A DNA stretch of 50,818 bases from positions 64,312-115,129 of the forward strand of contig NZ_BDQX01000036.1 in the NCBI RefSeq assembly GCF_003112455.1, written 5' to 3'. A program made the position numbers and the translations under genes. This document shows, piece after piece, positions 8,512 to 17,630 of the stretch. This DNA comes from Paenibacillus agaridevorans (lineage in GTDB: Bacteria > Bacillota > Bacilli > Paenibacillales > Paenibacillaceae). How positions within the stretch are numbered: the first letter of the stretch is position 1; each line of letters opens with the position of its first letter. The notes beneath the pieces were generated by a model. That model did not search any database, was not told where the DNA came from, and was given only the letters and a program-made list of their open reading frames with translations.

Positions 8512-10932
8512 TCACTCAATAGTAAGAATGCGAGGCGAAGTATCCCGGATGACCTTGGACGAAGCCCATGAGCCGAGAAAAGCCGCCGCGACGCTGATAA
8601 TAGCGGCTAAGGCAATACTTCCGCCATTAAGAATGACCGGCAAACTCACGATGCCGTAGCCGGATAGTACCATCTCCAAGAGAACAGGGAGGACGAAGAT
8701 GCCGAGTACGATGCCGGGGATCGTGCCGCTGAACGCCAAAGCGACGATGCCAAGCGCAATCGCTCCGCGAATCCGACCGGAAGTCATGCCAATCGATTTG
8801 TAGATGCCGTAGGTTTTGCTGGCCAACCGAATGTTGATGCGGCAGGTGCTGTATATAATGAGGAAAGTCGCGAGCAGGAACAGCAGTCCCATGAGACTCA
8901 TGGGATAGACCAGTATGGCGGAAGCTTGATTGTATACGGAATCCAGCAGCGTACCTTGCGTGACGATGGAAGCCGTTTCCTTAAAGCGGCCGTTCAGATC
9001 GCTGACGACAGCATTTGCTTCCTTCGGATTAAAGACATTAATAAATGCGACGTCACGATTATTGAAGTCGGGATAAACCGCAAGCGCGCCTTCCATCGTT
9101 ATACGCGCCGAGTTGGACATATTCGCAATGGCTTGATAAATGCCGGTTACGATCATCGTTACCCTTTGGCCGGCAATATACACGTCGATGGTGTCGCCCG
9201 GCTGCTTGTTCAGGTTTCTCGCCACTTGAACGCCGATGGAGATCTCGTTCCGCAGAACAGGGTGATCCCCCTCCAGATTCGCGAAGCCCAGCTCCTCATA
9301 GCTGCCTTCGAGAATACTGAGAGAGAGGCTTGAAGCAGGGGCGGAAGCCGAGTTTTGCTGATCGCTCGCCACGCTTCCGGACTGGACGATTGCCGTCATA
9401 TTGCCTTGCCAGCCATACCCCGAGATACGGGAGTCCGATGCGAGCGTTTGCTCGAATTCGTCGTAAGGAAAAGCGGATTTGTTCACGACCATGGCGGCTG
9501 CGTTAGCCGAATCATATCCCCACTGCGCGGCCGTGCCCTGAATGCCGCCAATGCTGCTCAACACCACGGAACCTAACGTCAGTACGGAGGAGGCCAGCAT
9601 CGTCAGAATGAGCATAATAACGGTGCCCTTCCGGTTAATCAACAGGTTCCTAAGCCCGATGGCGGCGCTGACGGGAAGATGGCCGAACCTGATTCCGGTT
9701 GAGTCCGCCGCATTCGATCTGCTTAACAGGAGTTTGCTGTCGCCCTCCGACATCCCGTAACGAATGGCCTGGGCCGGCATGACGGCACGCGCTCGCCTCG
9801 CATAAACGACGACGAAAAGCAGCACAAGCACAAAAACCATGATGGCCACGATGACCGCAGCTCCTAAACCTTGAATGGCTGACCCGGAGCTAGGTGTACG
9901 CAACGACGACGCGCTCAGATCGATGATCATCTTGGCAAGCACGGTGCTTAGCGCGAAAGCAGGCAGGATGGCTGCGGCCGACAATAAGCCGTATTGCAGA
10001 AGATAAGGCAGGATCGTCGCGCGGGAAGTCATCCCGAGTGACTTGTAGACGCCAATCGTCCTGTAATTGGCCAAAATGCCATCGGAGATCGTAAAGCCAA
10101 TCGTCAGTAAGGCGATGATCAGCATGACGGCGCCCAAAAAAATCATAATGAAACCAACGATCTGATTAATGATGAGATAAAAGGAGGATATTTCTTCGAA
10201 CTCCATCTTGCTTTCCAGGAAAGGCGTGCCCATGGCGCTCGAGAAGGAATGCCAATAAGCAAGATTATCTCCGTAGTTGTCGAACCGAAGTCCCAGCAAA
10301 AAGTTGCTGCCTCCGTCCAAGCCATCTATTCGGGTCTCATAGTCCTCATGGTTCATCCAGACGCGGGCCGTGTTCGAGAAAGGAGCACCGTACGGAACAT
10401 CGACTACGATAGCGGATACCTGAAGCTCTAGCTTGGTCCCGTCTACGGGAATAGAGATTTCGTCTCCCAAAGAAATGCCGGCCGGATAAGCCATCGAGGT
10501 GGGAATCCATATGGTGCCGGGCGCGGGCTCCACTCCCGTTTTTCCTTCGGTAACGATGAGCTGATCGACGGACGGGGTGTTCTTTGGTGTTTCCATCATG
10601 AACATATAGAGATTGGGAATATCTTTGCCTTGATGAACGATGCCGGACAGTGTATGGTATCGCATGAGATCCGAAGTTTGAACGCCTTGCTGCGATTGCC
10701 ACCAATGTTGTACGGCCTCTGGATCGTGCAGCTTCTTCTCGAAAGTCAGAATTTGATGAGAGCCGTTAGTACGCATGTGCATTTCGTCGAACCGGTCGCC
10801 GGTATTGGATACGATAATGGTCGCCGTACATACAAGCAAAGCGGATAACAAAACGAGCAGGGCGACGAAAGCGTTTTGTACTTTATTCTTAACGAGATAC
10901 GATTTGCCAAGCTTCCAGATGGCCGTTATCAT
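8512..10932 (-). CDS. FtsX-type ABC transporter permease (806 aa)
   Basis: Large membrane component of a MacB/BceB-like ABC transporter. It has an N-terminal helix at about residues 21-42 (ALLVLLSALLVCTATI) and a long extracytoplasmic domain. A first FtsX bundle of three helices lies in the middle, followed by a second extracytoplasmic domain and a C-terminal FtsX bundle. The start at 10932 is preceded by AAGGTGAG and overlaps the ATPase stop as ATGA, which implies translational coupling. A longer frame continues upstream but only as an overlap with the ATPase gene. Such exporters usually move peptides, lipoproteins or drugs, or act as sensors of cell-wall antibiotics. The neighbouring two-component system favours the latter, but the substrate is unknown. 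Confidence 0.88.
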   Translation of the reverse strand: MITAIWKLGKSYLVKNKVQNAFVALLVLLSALLVCTATIIVSNTGDRFDEMHMRTNGSHQILTFEKKLHDPEAVQHWWQSQQGVQTSDLMRYHTLSGIVHQGKDIPNLYMFMMETPKNTPSVDQLIVTEGKTGVEPAPGTIWIPTSMAYPAGISLGDEISIPVDGTKLELQVSAIVVDVPYGAPFSNTARVWMNHEDYETRIDGLDGGSNFLLGLRFDNYGDNLAYWHSFSSAMGTPFLESKMEFEEISSFYLIINQIVGFIMIFLGAVMLIIALLTIGFTISDGILANYRTIGVYKSLGMTSRATILPYLLQYGLLSAAAILPAFALSTVLAKMIIDLSASSLRTPSSGSAIQGLGAAVIVAIMVFVLVLLFVVVYARRARAVMPAQAIRYGMSEGDSKLLLSRSNAADSTGIRFGHLPVSAAIGLRNLLINRKGTVIMLILTMLASSVLTLGSVVLSSIGGIQGTAAQWGYDSANAAAMVVNKSAFPYDEFEQTLASDSRISGYGWQGNMTAIVQSGSVASDQQNSASAPASSLSLSILEGSYEELGFANLEGDHPVLRNEISIGVQVARNLNKQPGDTIDVYIAGQRVTMIVTGIYQAIANMSNSARITMEGALAVYPDFNNRDVAFINVFNPKEANAVVSDLNGRFKETASIVTQGTLLDSVYNQASAILVYPMSLMGLLFLLATFLIIYSTCRINIRLASKTYGIYKSIGMTSGRIRGAIALGIVALAFSGTIPGIVLGIFVLPVLLEMVLSGYGIVSLPVILNGGSIALAAIISVAAAFLGSWASSKVIRDTSPRILTIE

Positions 10933-11696
10933 ACTCTCACCTTCTGGGACACGAATGAGAAAATCAAAGCCTCCCGATCGTTCGTATTCATGTCTCCTTG
11001 CTTGCCGAATTCGAGAATGCCTCCGATCTTGCCGTCTCGGATGTAGATAAGCCGGTCGGCTCTGCATGCCGCTTTGATGTCATGGGTGACCATAACGACG
11101 GTCTGGCCGTCCTTATTCATCCCGCTGAGCAAATCCAGCACGGCTACGCCTTGGTCGTAATTCAGGCTGCCGGTCGGTTCGTCCGCAAATAGGACGTCCG
11201 GCGAGTTAATAAGAGCTCTGGCGATGGCGGCTCGCTGCTGCTGTCCGCCGGATGTTTGCGAGGGCAGACGGCCCAGTTGGCCTTCAATGCCCATCGTATG
11301 AGCGAGCTCTCGCGCTCGGGTGGCTATGGCTTCCTTCTTTTGTCCCGCGATGTAGCCTGGCAGCGTAACATTGTCCCATATCGTCAGATCGGGGACCAGA
11401 TTAATGCTCTGATAGATGTAACCGATATTTTTTGCGCGGAAGTCCGAAAGTTCTCGCTCGCCAAATTGATCGATGCGCCGATCGCGAAAGTAAACCTCGC
11501 CGGCCGTTACGTTATCCAGTCCGCTAAGCAGATAGAGCAAGCTGGACTTGCCGGAGCCCGAGTTGCCCATGATGACGGTAAATTCGCCTTCGTGGATGTC
11601 CAGGTCCACGTTTCGAACGGCATGATATTGTTCGTTGCCGGCGCTGTAGGTTTTGCAGAGGTTTCTTGCGGCTATAATTACTTGTCTCTCCAACAT
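10929..11696 (-). CDS. ABC transporter ATP-binding protein (MacB/LolD/BceA class)
   Basis: This is the ATPase partner of the FtsX permease, 255 aa. It shows Walker A GNSGSGKSS, a Q-loop near IYQSINLVPDLT, signature TSGGQQQRAAIARAL, Walker B VLFADEPTG and the H-loop VTHD. The ATG at 11696 is preferred over a GTG two codons upstream because the AGGGAG ribosome-binding site overlaps that GTG. The C-terminal tail after the H-loop is longer than the family minimum. A 115-nt gap separates it from the kinase gene upstream, so it may have its own promoter, as in Bce-type modules where the two-component system induces the transporter. Confidence 0.92.
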   Translation of the reverse strand: MLERQVIIAARNLCKTYSAGNEQYHAVRNVDLDIHEGEFTVIMGNSGSGKSSLLYLLSGLDNVTAGEVYFRDRRIDQFGERELSDFRAKNIGYIYQSINLVPDLTIWDNVTLPGYIAGQKKEAIATRARELAHTMGIEGQLGRLPSQTSGGQQQRAAIARALINSPDVLFADEPTGSLNYDQGVAVLDLLSGMNKDGQTVVMVTHDIKAACRADRLIYIRDGKIGGILEFGKQGDMNTNDREALIFSFVSQKVRV

Positions 11697-11811
11697 GATC
11701 ACTCCCTGTATCTATTAGGTAAGCAACAGTATAGGGGCTCGATCTTGCAATCCGCTTATCAAATTATAAATAAATCCTTACAGGGAAAAGTCCGCTTTGC
11801 ATAACGAAGCT

Positions 11812-13254
11812 TCAACAGAGGGGCAGAGTAAAATAAAACTCCGTTCCCTGGCCCTCCCGGCTCTTGAAGGAAATGACGCCACCATGGGCTTCGACGATGT
11901 TTTTGCAGATGGATAAACCTAAGCCGTTGCCCTCGGTCGCAATAGCTTGGCCAGGCACGCCGGATTGTCCGCGATAATAGCGCTCGAACAGGAACGGCAT
12001 ATCCTGCGGCCGAATGCCTCTGCCCGTATCCGCAACCGTAAATACAAGATGATTCTCTTCCAGATCAGCGGATATATGGATCGTATCGCCTGGCGACGTA
12101 TGCTTAAGCGCGTTCGTTACGAGATTCGTCAGCACCTGCTCGATTCGCGCGGCATCGACAGGGAGCAGGACGTTCGGCATGTTCAACGATTCGCGATAAG
12201 CAATGCCTTGCGTTCGTGCATAATGACCTAAAGTGGACAAAATCGGAGGGAACACTTCCATGCTATAACGCTCCTTTGGCTCCACCGATATTTGACCGAG
12301 CTCTTCCATGGCGTGGAGGAACAGATCTTCCACCTGTCTGGACATCTTGTCCGTATGATTGCGCATAATGCCGACATACTCCAGCATCGTCTCGCGGTCG
12401 GAGCACACGCCTTCGAGTATGGCTTCCATATAGGCTTTGACGGTTGTAATCGGCGTTCGAATCTCATGCGAAATGTTGGTGATAAGCTCCTTCTGCGCCT
12501 TCTCCTGTCTGGCCCGCTGCTTGCGCTGCTCCTTAAGCTCCAGGGTAATCTGATCCATCATGGCATAAAGGCCGCCGAGCTCATCCATGCGAGCAAACTG
12601 TGTCCCGATGTGGGACGGAGGTTCATAGTTGCCTCTAAGAATGGCTTCGGCACGACCTTGTAACGTCCGGACAGGGGAGCGAATACGGGAATGAAAGCTT
12701 ATTCGCATAACCAACAGCAGCGCGACTGATCCCAGGAAAAGAAGGAACGACACGATCAACATTGTTAGCGGAAAGGCAGAAGAGGAGTCGCTCCCGAGCC
12801 TCTCCTTGGCGATATGGAAAATCGCGTTAGCTACATGCGAGTTTGTATCAGCATCCAGAACGGGAAATGTAATACGATAACTTCCGTCGTTCTGCGTTGC
12901 TTCGTGCAAGTCATAGTGAAGAGAGGACCGCAGATTGAGGCGATCCCCTTGCTTGTAAGGAGAGGTCGAGAACAAGATTTCCCCGCTCAGCCCGGCGTAG
13001 GTAAGCGCCACTTCATGCTCCCCTGTCAATGCGCGAAGCGTTGCTTGCACATGCTGGTCTCGGATGTTTTCGTAATGCTGCTCCATAAAGAGCAGGAGTG
13101 GATTTACCGCCAGGCGGACTTCGTTAATGACGTAATCCGACTCATGATTCCGTTCTTGGTTCGTCACGTAAAGGAACCAGCAGCCGCCTATTGCCGTCAT
13201 CAGGAAAAAAAACGCCATAAAGGCGCCGATCCAGCTTTTTAGCCAAACGTTCAT
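11812..13254 (-). CDS. Two-component sensor histidine kinase
   Basis: Membrane sensor of 480 aa. Transmembrane helices lie at about residues 9-30 and 162-183, enclosing an extracytoplasmic domain of about 130 residues. HAMP spans about 185-240, the dimerisation helix carries His263 (NISHEIRTPITT), and the catalytic domain carries LVTNALKH, DTGRGI and GNGLGLSICK. The sizeable external domain distinguishes it from the short intramembrane BceS kinases usually next to antimicrobial-peptide exporters, so ligand sensing is probably direct. The gene begins 27 nt after the regulator; its ribosome-binding site (GGAG about 14 nt away) is weak. Confidence 0.92.
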   Translation of the reverse strand: MNVWLKSWIGAFMAFFFLMTAIGGCWFLYVTNQERNHESDYVINEVRLAVNPLLLFMEQHYENIRDQHVQATLRALTGEHEVALTYAGLSGEILFSTSPYKQGDRLNLRSSLHYDLHEATQNDGSYRITFPVLDADTNSHVANAIFHIAKERLGSDSSSAFPLTMLIVSFLLFLGSVALLLVMRISFHSRIRSPVRTLQGRAEAILRGNYEPPSHIGTQFARMDELGGLYAMMDQITLELKEQRKQRARQEKAQKELITNISHEIRTPITTVKAYMEAILEGVCSDRETMLEYVGIMRNHTDKMSRQVEDLFLHAMEELGQISVEPKERYSMEVFPPILSTLGHYARTQGIAYRESLNMPNVLLPVDAARIEQVLTNLVTNALKHTSPGDTIHISADLEENHLVFTVADTGRGIRPQDMPFLFERYYRGQSGVPGQAIATEGNGLGLSICKNIVEAHGGVISFKSREGQGTEFYFTLPLC

Positions 13255-13281
13255 ATGGATCCGCCAACTCCGCTTCTCTGT

Positions 13282-13992
13282 TTAGTCCAAGCTGAATTTA
13301 TAACCCACGCCCCATACCGTTCGGAGGCAGGCGGGCTTGGAAGGATCGACTTCGAGCTTCTCCCGCAATCTGCGTATGTAGACCGTGACGGTATTCTCGT
13401 CGCCATAAGCGGCGTAGCCCCATACCGCATCGAGGAGCTGGGCTTTGGAGAACACCTGGTTCTTGTTGCTGGCCAGATAGTGGAGAAGCTCGAACTCCTT
13501 GGCGGAGAGGGAGACCTCCAAGCCGTTAGCCATAACCTTGTAGCCCTTCTTGTCGATGACGAGATGTCCCAGGATAAGCGTGCCCTCGTTCTCCGGAATC
13601 TGTTTCCTGGCCGCATTCATGCCGTCGTATCGACGGAAGTGGGCGTTGATTCGGGCGAGCAGCTCCGTCAAAGAGAAAGGTTTTGTCATATAGTCGTCCG
13701 CGCCGAAGCCCAGTCCGACCACTTTGTCCGTATCGCTGCCTCGGGCGCTTAGAATCAGGATGGGAACGTCGCTGCTCTCGCGAATGGCTCCGCAAAGCTG
13801 GATGCCGTCCATATCGGGCAGCGTGAGATCCAGTATAACAAAGTCGGGTTGCAGCAGTTCCATCATGCGCAAGGCGTCTTTCCCAGAGGATGCGGCAGCG
13901 GCTTCATATCCGTTTTTGGTCAAATAATCCCGCAGTACGCGAGCGATATCATATTCGTCGTCAATAATGAGTATTTTCTTTTGTATGCCCAT
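13282..13992 (-). CDS. OmpR-family response regulator
   Basis: DNA-binding regulator of 236 aa and first gene of the RR-HK-ABC-FtsX cluster. The receiver spans residues 1-120 with D11/D12, phospho-acceptor Asp55 (FVILDLTLPDMDG) and the Lys motif DDYMTKPF. The C-terminal winged helix lies at about 135-232 (LSAKEFELLHYLASNKN, then TVTVYIRRLREKLE and GVGYKF). GGTGAG lies 6 nt before the ATG. It probably controls its own operon and the exporter. Confidence 0.93.
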   Translation of the reverse strand: MGIQKKILIIDDEYDIARVLRDYLTKNGYEAAAASSGKDALRMMELLQPDFVILDLTLPDMDGIQLCGAIRESSDVPILILSARGSDTDKVVGLGFGADDYMTKPFSLTELLARINAHFRRYDGMNAARKQIPENEGTLILGHLVIDKKGYKVMANGLEVSLSAKEFELLHYLASNKNQVFSKAQLLDAVWGYAAYGDENTVTVYIRRLREKLEVDPSKPACLRTVWGVGYKFSLD

Positions 13993-14178
13993 CGCGCGCT
14001 CACCATTCCGTGTCCCAATTTCCTTTTATTCTACTTCATCTTCCAATGGATTGATAGGTTTGGCATGTTGTACGAGTTGGATGGAGGATTATAAATATCC
14101 CAAAAAGAGGGATGTGCGCAGCGTTTGTCGAAATGGGGCTTAATGCGGTTATTCCCGTATGTTTAGGGGGGACGAATT

Positions 14179-14523
14179 TTGAAAAGAAAACGAAGCCGTT
14201 TGGAGTGGTTGACGATAGGAGTCGTCGTTATCGTAAGCCTAATGTTCGCGACGGTACCATCTGAGGGAAGATTCGATAGATTCATTGCAAAGAAACATGG
14301 AATCGTATGCAAACCCGACTTTGAGTTCGGCCATGTATGTTATGCTGATGAAAAAGTCATTCAATCGAAATCCGGCCATTTTCGGAGATCTTATTTACAT
14401 GCCTCCTCCGAAAGAAACTACAAATTTGAAAATGGAGAAATTATAACGACGCGAACGTTTGGCGTGTTTGGCCTATTATTTGAGATGCGCGACGGGTTCT
14501 GGTGGGAGCACGTTTTTAATTGA
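14179..14523 (+). CDS. Small membrane-anchored hypothetical protein
   Basis: Unrecognised protein of 114 aa. It starts with TTG behind GGGGGG (7 nt spacing). A basic N-terminus (KRKRSRLEW) leads into one hydrophobic helix at about residues 11-26, so it should be a type II anchored or secreted protein with the rest outside. Two Cys (CKPDFEFGHVC, ten residues apart) could form a disulfide. The C-terminus is Trp/Phe-rich (FGLLFEMRDGFWWEHVF). It stands alone between the regulator on the other strand and a repeat element. I do not recognise a family. Confidence 0.6.
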   Translation: MKRKRSRLEWLTIGVVVIVSLMFATVPSEGRFDRFIAKKHGIVCKPDFEFGHVCYADEKVIQSKSGHFRRSYLHASSERNYKFENGEIITTRTFGVFGLLFEMRDGFWWEHVFN

Positions 14524-14587
14524 TGCTCGAATGCGAGTTTATGGTTCTAAAGGACATCACAAACACTATTTCGCCGAAACTGGCTCG

Positions 14588-14733
14588 TTTGGAAATCTAA
14601 CGGACAGAAATGACCTTATTTGAGTAAAAAGGGAGGCCGGCGCGCGTGGCTTTTGCTCAAATAGAGTCGCTGATGTCGGTTAGATTTAGAAAGTATGAAG
14701 TTTCTGCAAAATAAGGGCTGTGGTGTCCGATAG
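14588..14733. repeat. Three-copy intergenic repeat, two copies forming a long imperfect palindrome
   Basis: Copy 1 (14588-14627, plus) contains AAATCTAACGGACA, then CTTATTTGAG about 8 nt later. Copy 2 (14653-14693) is the same unit inverted, so the two pair as arms of about 40 nt around a GC-rich centre. Copy 3 (14704-14733, minus) repeats TATCGGACA and CCTTATTTTGC. Just upstream, TATTTCGCCGAAAC (14568-14581) recurs almost exactly at 39322-39335. It looks like a non-coding dispersed repeat rather than a gene. Confidence 0.6.
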
Positions 14734-14783
14734 CGTCCCTTTGACCTAGCAATGCGATCTTGAGAAAAAAAGAGGTGATGGTT

Positions 14784-15506
14784 TTGAAGCTGAGAGTAGG
14801 ATTTTTTATTGCATGGATTATTCCTTACGTTTTTTTGGTTTGCTATAATATAGGTTTTTTTACGTACATTATAACGAACGCCAAAGGTCTCAATGAGATT
14901 AATAGAATGGGGATATTTGTATTCATGTGGTTTGTTTTCAGTCTTGTACTGGTATTCGGGGCCATACGAATTATACAGTGGTATAAACAGGGGAAGTTTC
15001 ATATCGCGCATCCATCGCCAAATCAGGAAACTGAATCTGTAGAGCCTAAAGCTGCTGAGAAAAGATTGAGCTCTGTGCCTGATGTCCCATCTTGCTTAGG
15101 CTGCCGCCTTGCCAACGGATTGGAGGAAGCGCATGTCGTATTCGAAAACGATTATGTGACTTGCCTGCTGGATATAGACCCGCTTAATGAAGGACATACC
15201 TTGATTCTGCCCAAGCGGCATTTTGTAGAATTGGCGGACACGGATATAAGCGCCAGACATGCCATTATGAACGCTTCCGTACGCATCTCCAATGCCCTTA
15301 AAATGATTTATAAACCTGACGGAATATCCATTATGCAAAATGGCGGGAGCTTTAACGATTTGGGACATTACCACATGCATGTGTTTCCGAGATACAACAA
15401 CGATGGTTTCGGTTGGAAGGAGCCGGCCGTTAAATCACGGCATTCTTTAGATGTGGTGAAACAACGAATAGCGGAGCAGCTAAAAGACGGTATGCCCCAA
15501 TTGTGA
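14784..15506 (+). CDS. HIT-family hydrolase with an N-terminal two-helix membrane anchor
   Basis: A histidine-triad nucleotide hydrolase or transferase domain (about the last 140 residues) carries the catalytic triad motif HYHMHVF, the strand GHTLILPKRHF and a CxxC (CLGC) typical of zinc-binding HIT proteins. Upstream are two strongly hydrophobic segments at about residues 4-26 (VGFFIAWIIPYVFLVCYNI) and 43-62 (GIFVFMWFVFSLVLVF) followed by a basic stretch (QWYKQGKF). That would hold the enzyme on the cytoplasmic face. Ordinary HIT proteins are soluble and about 115-145 aa. The TTG at 14784 is chosen because AGAGGTG lies 6 nt before it; the ATG at 14778 is too close to that site but cannot be excluded. 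It appears monocistronic. Confidence 0.82.
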   Translation: MKLRVGFFIAWIIPYVFLVCYNIGFFTYIITNAKGLNEINRMGIFVFMWFVFSLVLVFGAIRIIQWYKQGKFHIAHPSPNQETESVEPKAAEKRLSSVPDVPSCLGCRLANGLEEAHVVFENDYVTCLLDIDPLNEGHTLILPKRHFVELADTDISARHAIMNASVRISNALKMIYKPDGISIMQNGGSFNDLGHYHMHVFPRYNNDGFGWKEPAVKSRHSLDVVKQRIAEQLKDGMPQL

Positions 15507-15619
15507 CCCTGACGTCAGGGAGATGAGCTTTTCTTCCTCTCCCGAATGGGGTACGATCAATAGCAGAATGGCTAGATTATTAAATATGGCAGCTTGCCAT
15601 CGCGAACGGAGAGGTCAAC

Positions 15620-16318
15620 TTGGAAAACTTTGCATGCCTTTACGTCATACGAGGCGAACCATTTCCCTCAGGCACCTGCGTAAATTTGAACGAGGAAGAG
15701 ACGATAGTGGGACGAGCATCCCATCAAGCGACGCCGGACGTGGCGTTTACGAACGCATTTGTATCTCGCCAGCATTTCTCCATTCGCCGGGAGCGGAATC
15801 AGGCGGTGTTGTATGATCTGGGCAGCCTTCACGGAACCGAAGTTAACGGGGAGCGGGTCAAACCCAATCAGCCGTATGTTCTCAACAACTTCGATATAAT
15901 CAAGCTGGCCAAAGGGATGACGGTGCTTCACTTTTCTTATTTGTCTGCAGATCAGACGCTGGATATTGAACCGCTTAGCATAACCAAACGGCTGCAGGCC
16001 GTACATCTGTCCTTAACCATCCATTGGGAGAAACGTGAATGCGTGGTGGACGGTAAAAGAATTCCGATGTCTGAGAAAGAATATTCCCTCATTCGACTGC
16101 TTCACGATAATGCGAACCGGCTGGTGCCGCTGGATGTCATTAAGACCACGGTTTGGCCGGAACGAACGGTAGAGGGAGATGGCATACCCGACGTGTCTCT
16201 GGATGAGCTCAACACGCTTGTCTACCGGCTTCGGAAAAAATTCGGCAAAGACACGTTTATGATCAGCTCCGTGCGGGGCAGCGGCTACGTATTGGAATCC
16301 GAAGTGAAATCGTATTAA
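15620..16318 (+). CDS. FHA domain fused to an OmpR-type winged helix: transcriptional regulator
   Basis: Protein of 232 aa. The N-terminal FHA domain (residues about 8-100) shows the family's phosphothreonine-binding signature: GRAS, SRQH and SLHGTEVNG. The C-terminal winged helix (about 135-228) reads MSEKEYSLIRLLHDN, LDELNTLVYRLRKKFG and VRGSGYVLE. The combination suggests a DNA-binding protein controlled by Ser/Thr phosphorylation instead of a receiver domain. The start is a TTG behind GGAGAGG at 5 nt. The MurA paralogue follows after 19 nt, so regulator and enzyme form one operon. The link to a PASTA-type Ser/Thr kinase is inference. Confidence 0.85.
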   Translation: MENFACLYVIRGEPFPSGTCVNLNEEETIVGRASHQATPDVAFTNAFVSRQHFSIRRERNQAVLYDLGSLHGTEVNGERVKPNQPYVLNNFDIIKLAKGMTVLHFSYLSADQTLDIEPLSITKRLQAVHLSLTIHWEKRECVVDGKRIPMSEKEYSLIRLLHDNANRLVPLDVIKTTVWPERTVEGDGIPDVSLDELNTLVYRLRKKFGKDTFMISSVRGSGYVLESEVKSY

Positions 16319-16337
16319 CGAAAGGCGGAATATCGCC

Positions 16338-17630
16338 ATGAAAGTTATCCAAACGGAATATTCGGGGCCGTTGTACGGCTCTGTTCATATACCGGGGGCG
16401 AAAAACAGCGCCCTCGCCATTCTTGCGGCTGCTTGCTTGGCAGACGATATTGTAACGCTGGAGGGCATTCCTCCAATCGATGATGTGCGCGTCATTGCAA
16501 CGATCGGCCGGGACATTGGCCTGGACCTCAAGCGGGTAGACGGCCGCATCGTTATCGATCCGCGCTGGATCCATAAAGCAGAGATCGATCCCGGCAAAGC
16601 TTCCAGCTATCGCGCCTCCTATTATTTTGCAGGCGCGCTGCTGGCCAAATTCGGCAAAGTGACGATCGGTTATCCAGGAGGCGACGACTTTGTGTCCCGG
16701 CCGATCGACCAACATATCAAGATGTTCCGGGCGCTTGGAGCACGGGTAAATCTGCAGGACGATCATTATGTCGTGGAAGCTGCGGAATTAAAGGGAGCCC
16801 CCATTTATTTTGACACGATTACTTCGGGTGCTACTATAAACGCGATGCTTGCCGCCGTGCGTGCCCGTGGCCGGACATGGCTGCATAATGCGGCGAAGGA
16901 TCCGGAGGTTGTGGATACGGCGGCTTTTCTTAACAGGCTTGGCGCCAGAATCTACGGAGCAGGCACGGAGCATATTCGAATCGAAGGGGTTCCTTATTTA
17001 AATGGAGGGAGCTATACCATCATTCCGGATCGGCTGCTTGCTGGCGCGTTTCTGATGTCGGCTGGACTTCGCGGTGGACAAGTGACGGTGCAAGACGTCA
17101 TTCCCGAGCATCTGGGTGCTTGCCTGGCGAAGCTTGGTGAGATTGGCTTGGAGATCGAATGCGGAGACAACGAAATCACCGCGTACGGTACGGGAGCGCT
17201 TCGGGCGACTCGTGTGCGTACCGGCATGTATCCCGGCTTCGCGACGGATCTGCAGCAGCCCATGACCGCGCTGCTGCTTCAGGCGAGGGGCAAAAGCATC
17301 GTAACGGACCGCGTTTATCCGAAACGTTTCGCGCATGTGCCGCAGCTTCGCAGACTCGGCGCGGAGATTGAGCTCCGCAAGGAGAGTGCGTACATACGCG
17401 GAGGAGTACAGTTGCAAGGCGGCTGGGTTCACGCTACGGATGTTCGCGCCGGCACAAGTCTGATTTTGGCGGGTCTTACGGCCGAAGGCAGCACCTACAT
17501 TACGGGAGTCGAGCATCTGGAACGCGGCTACGAAGACGTCATCGGCAGCTTCCGATCCATCGGAGCGAAGCTGGATATGAGTGAGATAGAGGCTGGCGAA
17601 GCCTCGGGACAATGGATGTTGCCGGGATAA
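16338..17630 (+). CDS. murA: MurA-type UDP-N-acetylglucosamine 1-carboxyvinyltransferase paralogue with Cys-to-Asp at the catalytic position
   Basis: This enzyme of 430 aa transfers enolpyruvate from PEP to UDP-GlcNAc, the first committed step of peptidoglycan synthesis. Conserved features seen are Lys22-Asn23 (GAKNSAL), an Arg near residue 92, the catalytic Asp in FATDLQ, and ERGYED near the C-terminus. The flexible loop usually reads PGGC-x4-RP[IV]D with the fosfomycin-reactive Cys. Here it reads PGGDDFVSRPIDQH, placing Asp116 exactly where Cys115 of E. coli MurA sits (five residues before the conserved Arg in both). Asp at this site is known to keep activity while abolishing fosfomycin alkylation. 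The stop overlaps the next ATG (TAATG). It is probably a second MurA besides a housekeeping copy elsewhere, which this window cannot show. Confidence 0.9.
   Translation: MKVIQTEYSGPLYGSVHIPGAKNSALAILAAACLADDIVTLEGIPPIDDVRVIATIGRDIGLDLKRVDGRIVIDPRWIHKAEIDPGKASSYRASYYFAGALLAKFGKVTIGYPGGDDFVSRPIDQHIKMFRALGARVNLQDDHYVVEAAELKGAPIYFDTITSGATINAMLAAVRARGRTWLHNAAKDPEVVDTAAFLNRLGARIYGAGTEHIRIEGVPYLNGGSYTIIPDRLLAGAFLMSAGLRGGQVTVQDVIPEHLGACLAKLGEIGLEIECGDNEITAYGTGALRATRVRTGMYPGFATDLQQPMTALLLQARGKSIVTDRVYPKRFAHVPQLRRLGAEIELRKESAYIRGGVQLQGGWVHATDVRAGTSLILAGLTAEGSTYITGVEHLERGYEDVIGSFRSIGAKLDMSEIEAGEASGQWMLPG

Noticed and set aside
15523..15816. 97-codon plus-strand frame overlapping the FHA gene
   Set aside because: It overlaps a clear FHA-coding frame and shows no protein features of its own.
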